DNA from: Thiococcus pfennigii
GTDB taxonomy: Bacteria > Pseudomonadota > Gammaproteobacteria > Chromatiales > Chromatiaceae
NCBI RefSeq assembly: GCF_016583835.1
Contig: NZ_NRRW01000027.1
Coordinates: 1 to 51,966, forward strand
DNA length: 51,966 nucleotides
Direction of reading: 5' to 3'
Under the pieces are notes generated by a model. It ran no database searches. It was given only the letters and a program-made list of their open reading frames with translations, and had not been told where the DNA came from. Positions 50,764 through 51,966 of the stretch are shown here, piece after piece; positions within the stretch are counted from its first letter, which is position 1; each line of letters starts with the position of its first letter. A program made the translations under genes and the position numbers.

Positions 50764-51894
50764 ATGTCACGACGCATCACCATCGTCGGGTCCGGCTTCG
50801 CCGGGCTCACCGCCATCAAGACCCTGCGCGCCGCGGGTCAGCCGCTCGACATCACCCTCGTCAGCGCGCGCCCCGAGTTCGTCTACTACGCCGGCCTGAT
50901 CTGGCTGCCGTCAGGGCAGCGCCGCGGCGATGACCTGCGGGTCGACCTCACGCGCTTCCTCGCGCGGATGGGTGTGACGCACGTCGCCGCCGAGGCGACC
51001 GGCCTGCGCGAGGGCGGACGGGTCCTCGAGACGACGGCCGGCGACATCGAGAACGACGGCCTCATCATCGCGACCGGCGGGCGCTTCATCCGAAAGCTGC
51101 CCGGTATCGAGCACGCGATTACGCCCTGCGAGGGCATCGCGGCCGCCGAGCAGATCCGCGACCGCCTGCGGGCGATGGACGGTGGCACGATCGCGATGGG
51201 CTTCGCCGGCAACCCGCAGGAGCAGGGCTCGATGCGCGGCGGGCCGATCTTCGAGTTCCTGTTCGGCATCGATCGGCAGCTGCGCGCGGAGGGTCGTCGC
51301 GAGCGTTTCGAGCTGGTCTTCTTCACCCCGGCCGAGCGCCCCGGCAACCGCCTCGGACCGAAGGCCGTCGACGGCCTCCTCGCCGAGATGGCCAAGTGCG
51401 GCATCCGCGCCCATCTCGGCCACAAGCTCAAGGGCTTCACGGCGGACAAGGTGATGACCGAGGGCGGCGACCTGGACGCCGACCTGATCCTCTTCATGCC
51501 CGGCATCACCGGCAATCGGTGGTTCGACGACACCACCCTGCCGCGCTCGCCGGGGGGCCTGATCCAGGGCGATGCGCACTGCCGGGTCCCTGGGTTCGAG
51601 CGGGTCTACGTCGCCGGCGACGGCGGCAGCTTCCCGGGCCCCGACTGGATGCCCAAGCAGGGCCACATGGCCGACCTGCAGGGGCGGACGGCGGCCAAGA
51701 ACCTGGTCGCCGAGCTCGCTGGACATGCCCCGAGCGAGACCTTCAAGGTGGAGCTCCTCTGCATCGTCGACGCATACGATCGCGGCATGCTGATCGCGCG
51801 CACCGAGAAGCACAACCTGGTTCTCCCGAACTCGCGCGTCTTCCACTGGCTGAAGCACGCGTTCGAGTGGTGGTACCTGCGCCAGTTCCGCTGA
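50764..51894 (+). CDS. FAD-dependent oxidoreductase, sulfide:quinone reductase-like
   Basis: The 376-residue flavoprotein opens with the dinucleotide fold ITIVGSGFAGLTAIKTL and has IIATGG near residue 105 and AGDGGSFPGPDW near 286, as in the NDH-2/SQR superfamily. The C-terminus (FHWLKHAFEWWYLRQFR) is an amphipathic, aromatic helix of the kind that attaches SQR enzymes to the membrane. Cysteines near residues 121 (TPCEG), 215 (AKCG) and 332 (LLCIV) are candidates for the sulfide-oxidising pair; I cannot assign them without alignment. Sulfide oxidation would suit a purple sulfur bacterium, but a related quinone reductase is possible. The last six codons and stop lie in a long inverted repeat. 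Confidence 0.75.
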   Translation: MSRRITIVGSGFAGLTAIKTLRAAGQPLDITLVSARPEFVYYAGLIWLPSGQRRGDDLRVDLTRFLARMGVTHVAAEATGLREGGRVLETTAGDIENDGLIIATGGRFIRKLPGIEHAITPCEGIAAAEQIRDRLRAMDGGTIAMGFAGNPQEQGSMRGGPIFEFLFGIDRQLRAEGRRERFELVFFTPAERPGNRLGPKAVDGLLAEMAKCGIRAHLGHKLKGFTADKVMTEGGDLDADLILFMPGITGNRWFDDTTLPRSPGGLIQGDAHCRVPGFERVYVAGDGGSFPGPDWMPKQGHMADLQGRTAAKNLVAELAGHAPSETFKVELLCIVDAYDRGMLIARTEKHNLVLPNSRVFHWLKHAFEWWYLRQFR

Positions 51895-51966
51895 TCGGCG
51901 GCCCCGCGCGCCTCGCGCCGGGGCAGTCCCCTCCGGGGCCGCCCATCAGCGGAACTGGCGCAGGTA
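51874..51966. repeat. 32-bp inverted repeat at the window edge
   Basis: The arms 51874-51905 and 51935-51966 are complementary with one mismatch and are separated by 29 bases. The left arm covers the last six codons and stop of the flavoprotein gene. The right arm therefore encodes the same six residues and stop on the minus strand. Confidence 0.85.
51946..51966 (-). CDS. Possible 3' end of a convergent paralogue (partial)
   Basis: On the minus strand the last 21 bases read YLRQFR followed by TGA, identical to the end of the preceding flavoprotein. This is either the tail of a convergent duplicate that continues beyond the window, or merely the arm of a hairpin. Confidence 0.35.
   Translation of the reverse strand, partial: YLRQFR

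Noticed and set aside
51743-51946. Minus-strand open frame at the right edge
   Set aside because: It reads antisense to the flavoprotein gene and ends upstream of the mirrored YLRQFR frame, which is in a different register.

Overview
This is a very GC-rich, gene-dense window from a gammaproteobacterium. The proteins (PBP1b with a UB2H-type region, YoaA next to TsaB, OMPLA, TesA with YbbA/YbbP, RelA, YgdI/YgdR lipoprotein) and a DsrC-like protein suggest a member of the Chromatiales, possibly a purple sulfur bacterium. The order and family assignment is inference; no rRNA, tRNA, CRISPR array or intact transposase is visible.

Layout. 0-2.6 kb: a truncated Uma2 nuclease, a DUF411 metal-binding protein and an RMD1/DUF155 membrane protein. 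2.9-10.9 kb: a YadGH-type ABC exporter, then mrcB with a TPR lipoprotein that may be its activator, then yoaA-tsaB and a small membrane protein. 11-16 kb (accessory-looking): an amino-acid ABC ATPase (aapP) behind an orphan AbrB-type antitoxin, a MITE-like element, a HepT/MntA-type pair, repeats and a secreted vanadium-haloperoxidase-like protein. 16.5-23.4 kb: five same-strand genes, namely a double-FHA ABCG exporter, a membrane Ser/Thr kinase, a secreted VWA protein, a glycine-zipper lipoprotein and an M48 peptidase. This is the best candidate for an undescribed system. 23.4-26.8 kb: aapJQM, which lack their ATPase here. 27-29 kb: an NMT1-PAS-GGDEF sensor. 29.1-36.0 kb: nine overlapping genes of an Mrp-type cation/proton antiporter with a split MrpA and three antiporter-like subunits. 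36.5-41 kb: small lipoproteins, a cysteine-less DsrC-like protein, a YihY-family protein and several repeat families. 41-52 kb: pldA, a YgdI/R lipoprotein, relA, a DUF1015 protein, ybbA-ybbP divergent from tesA, and a sulfide:quinone-reductase-like flavoprotein whose end lies in a 32-bp inverted repeat at the window edge.

How the parts may work together. The kinase could phosphorylate threonines recognised by the FHA domains of the ABC exporter, as reported for mycobacterial PknF and Rv1747, with the VWA, lipoprotein and peptidase genes acting in the envelope. AapP probably serves AapJQM although 11.4 kb away. Repeat families occupy most of the non-coding DNA. Two of them have terminal inverted repeats, and one is flanked at both full copies by different direct repeats, which points to past transposition.
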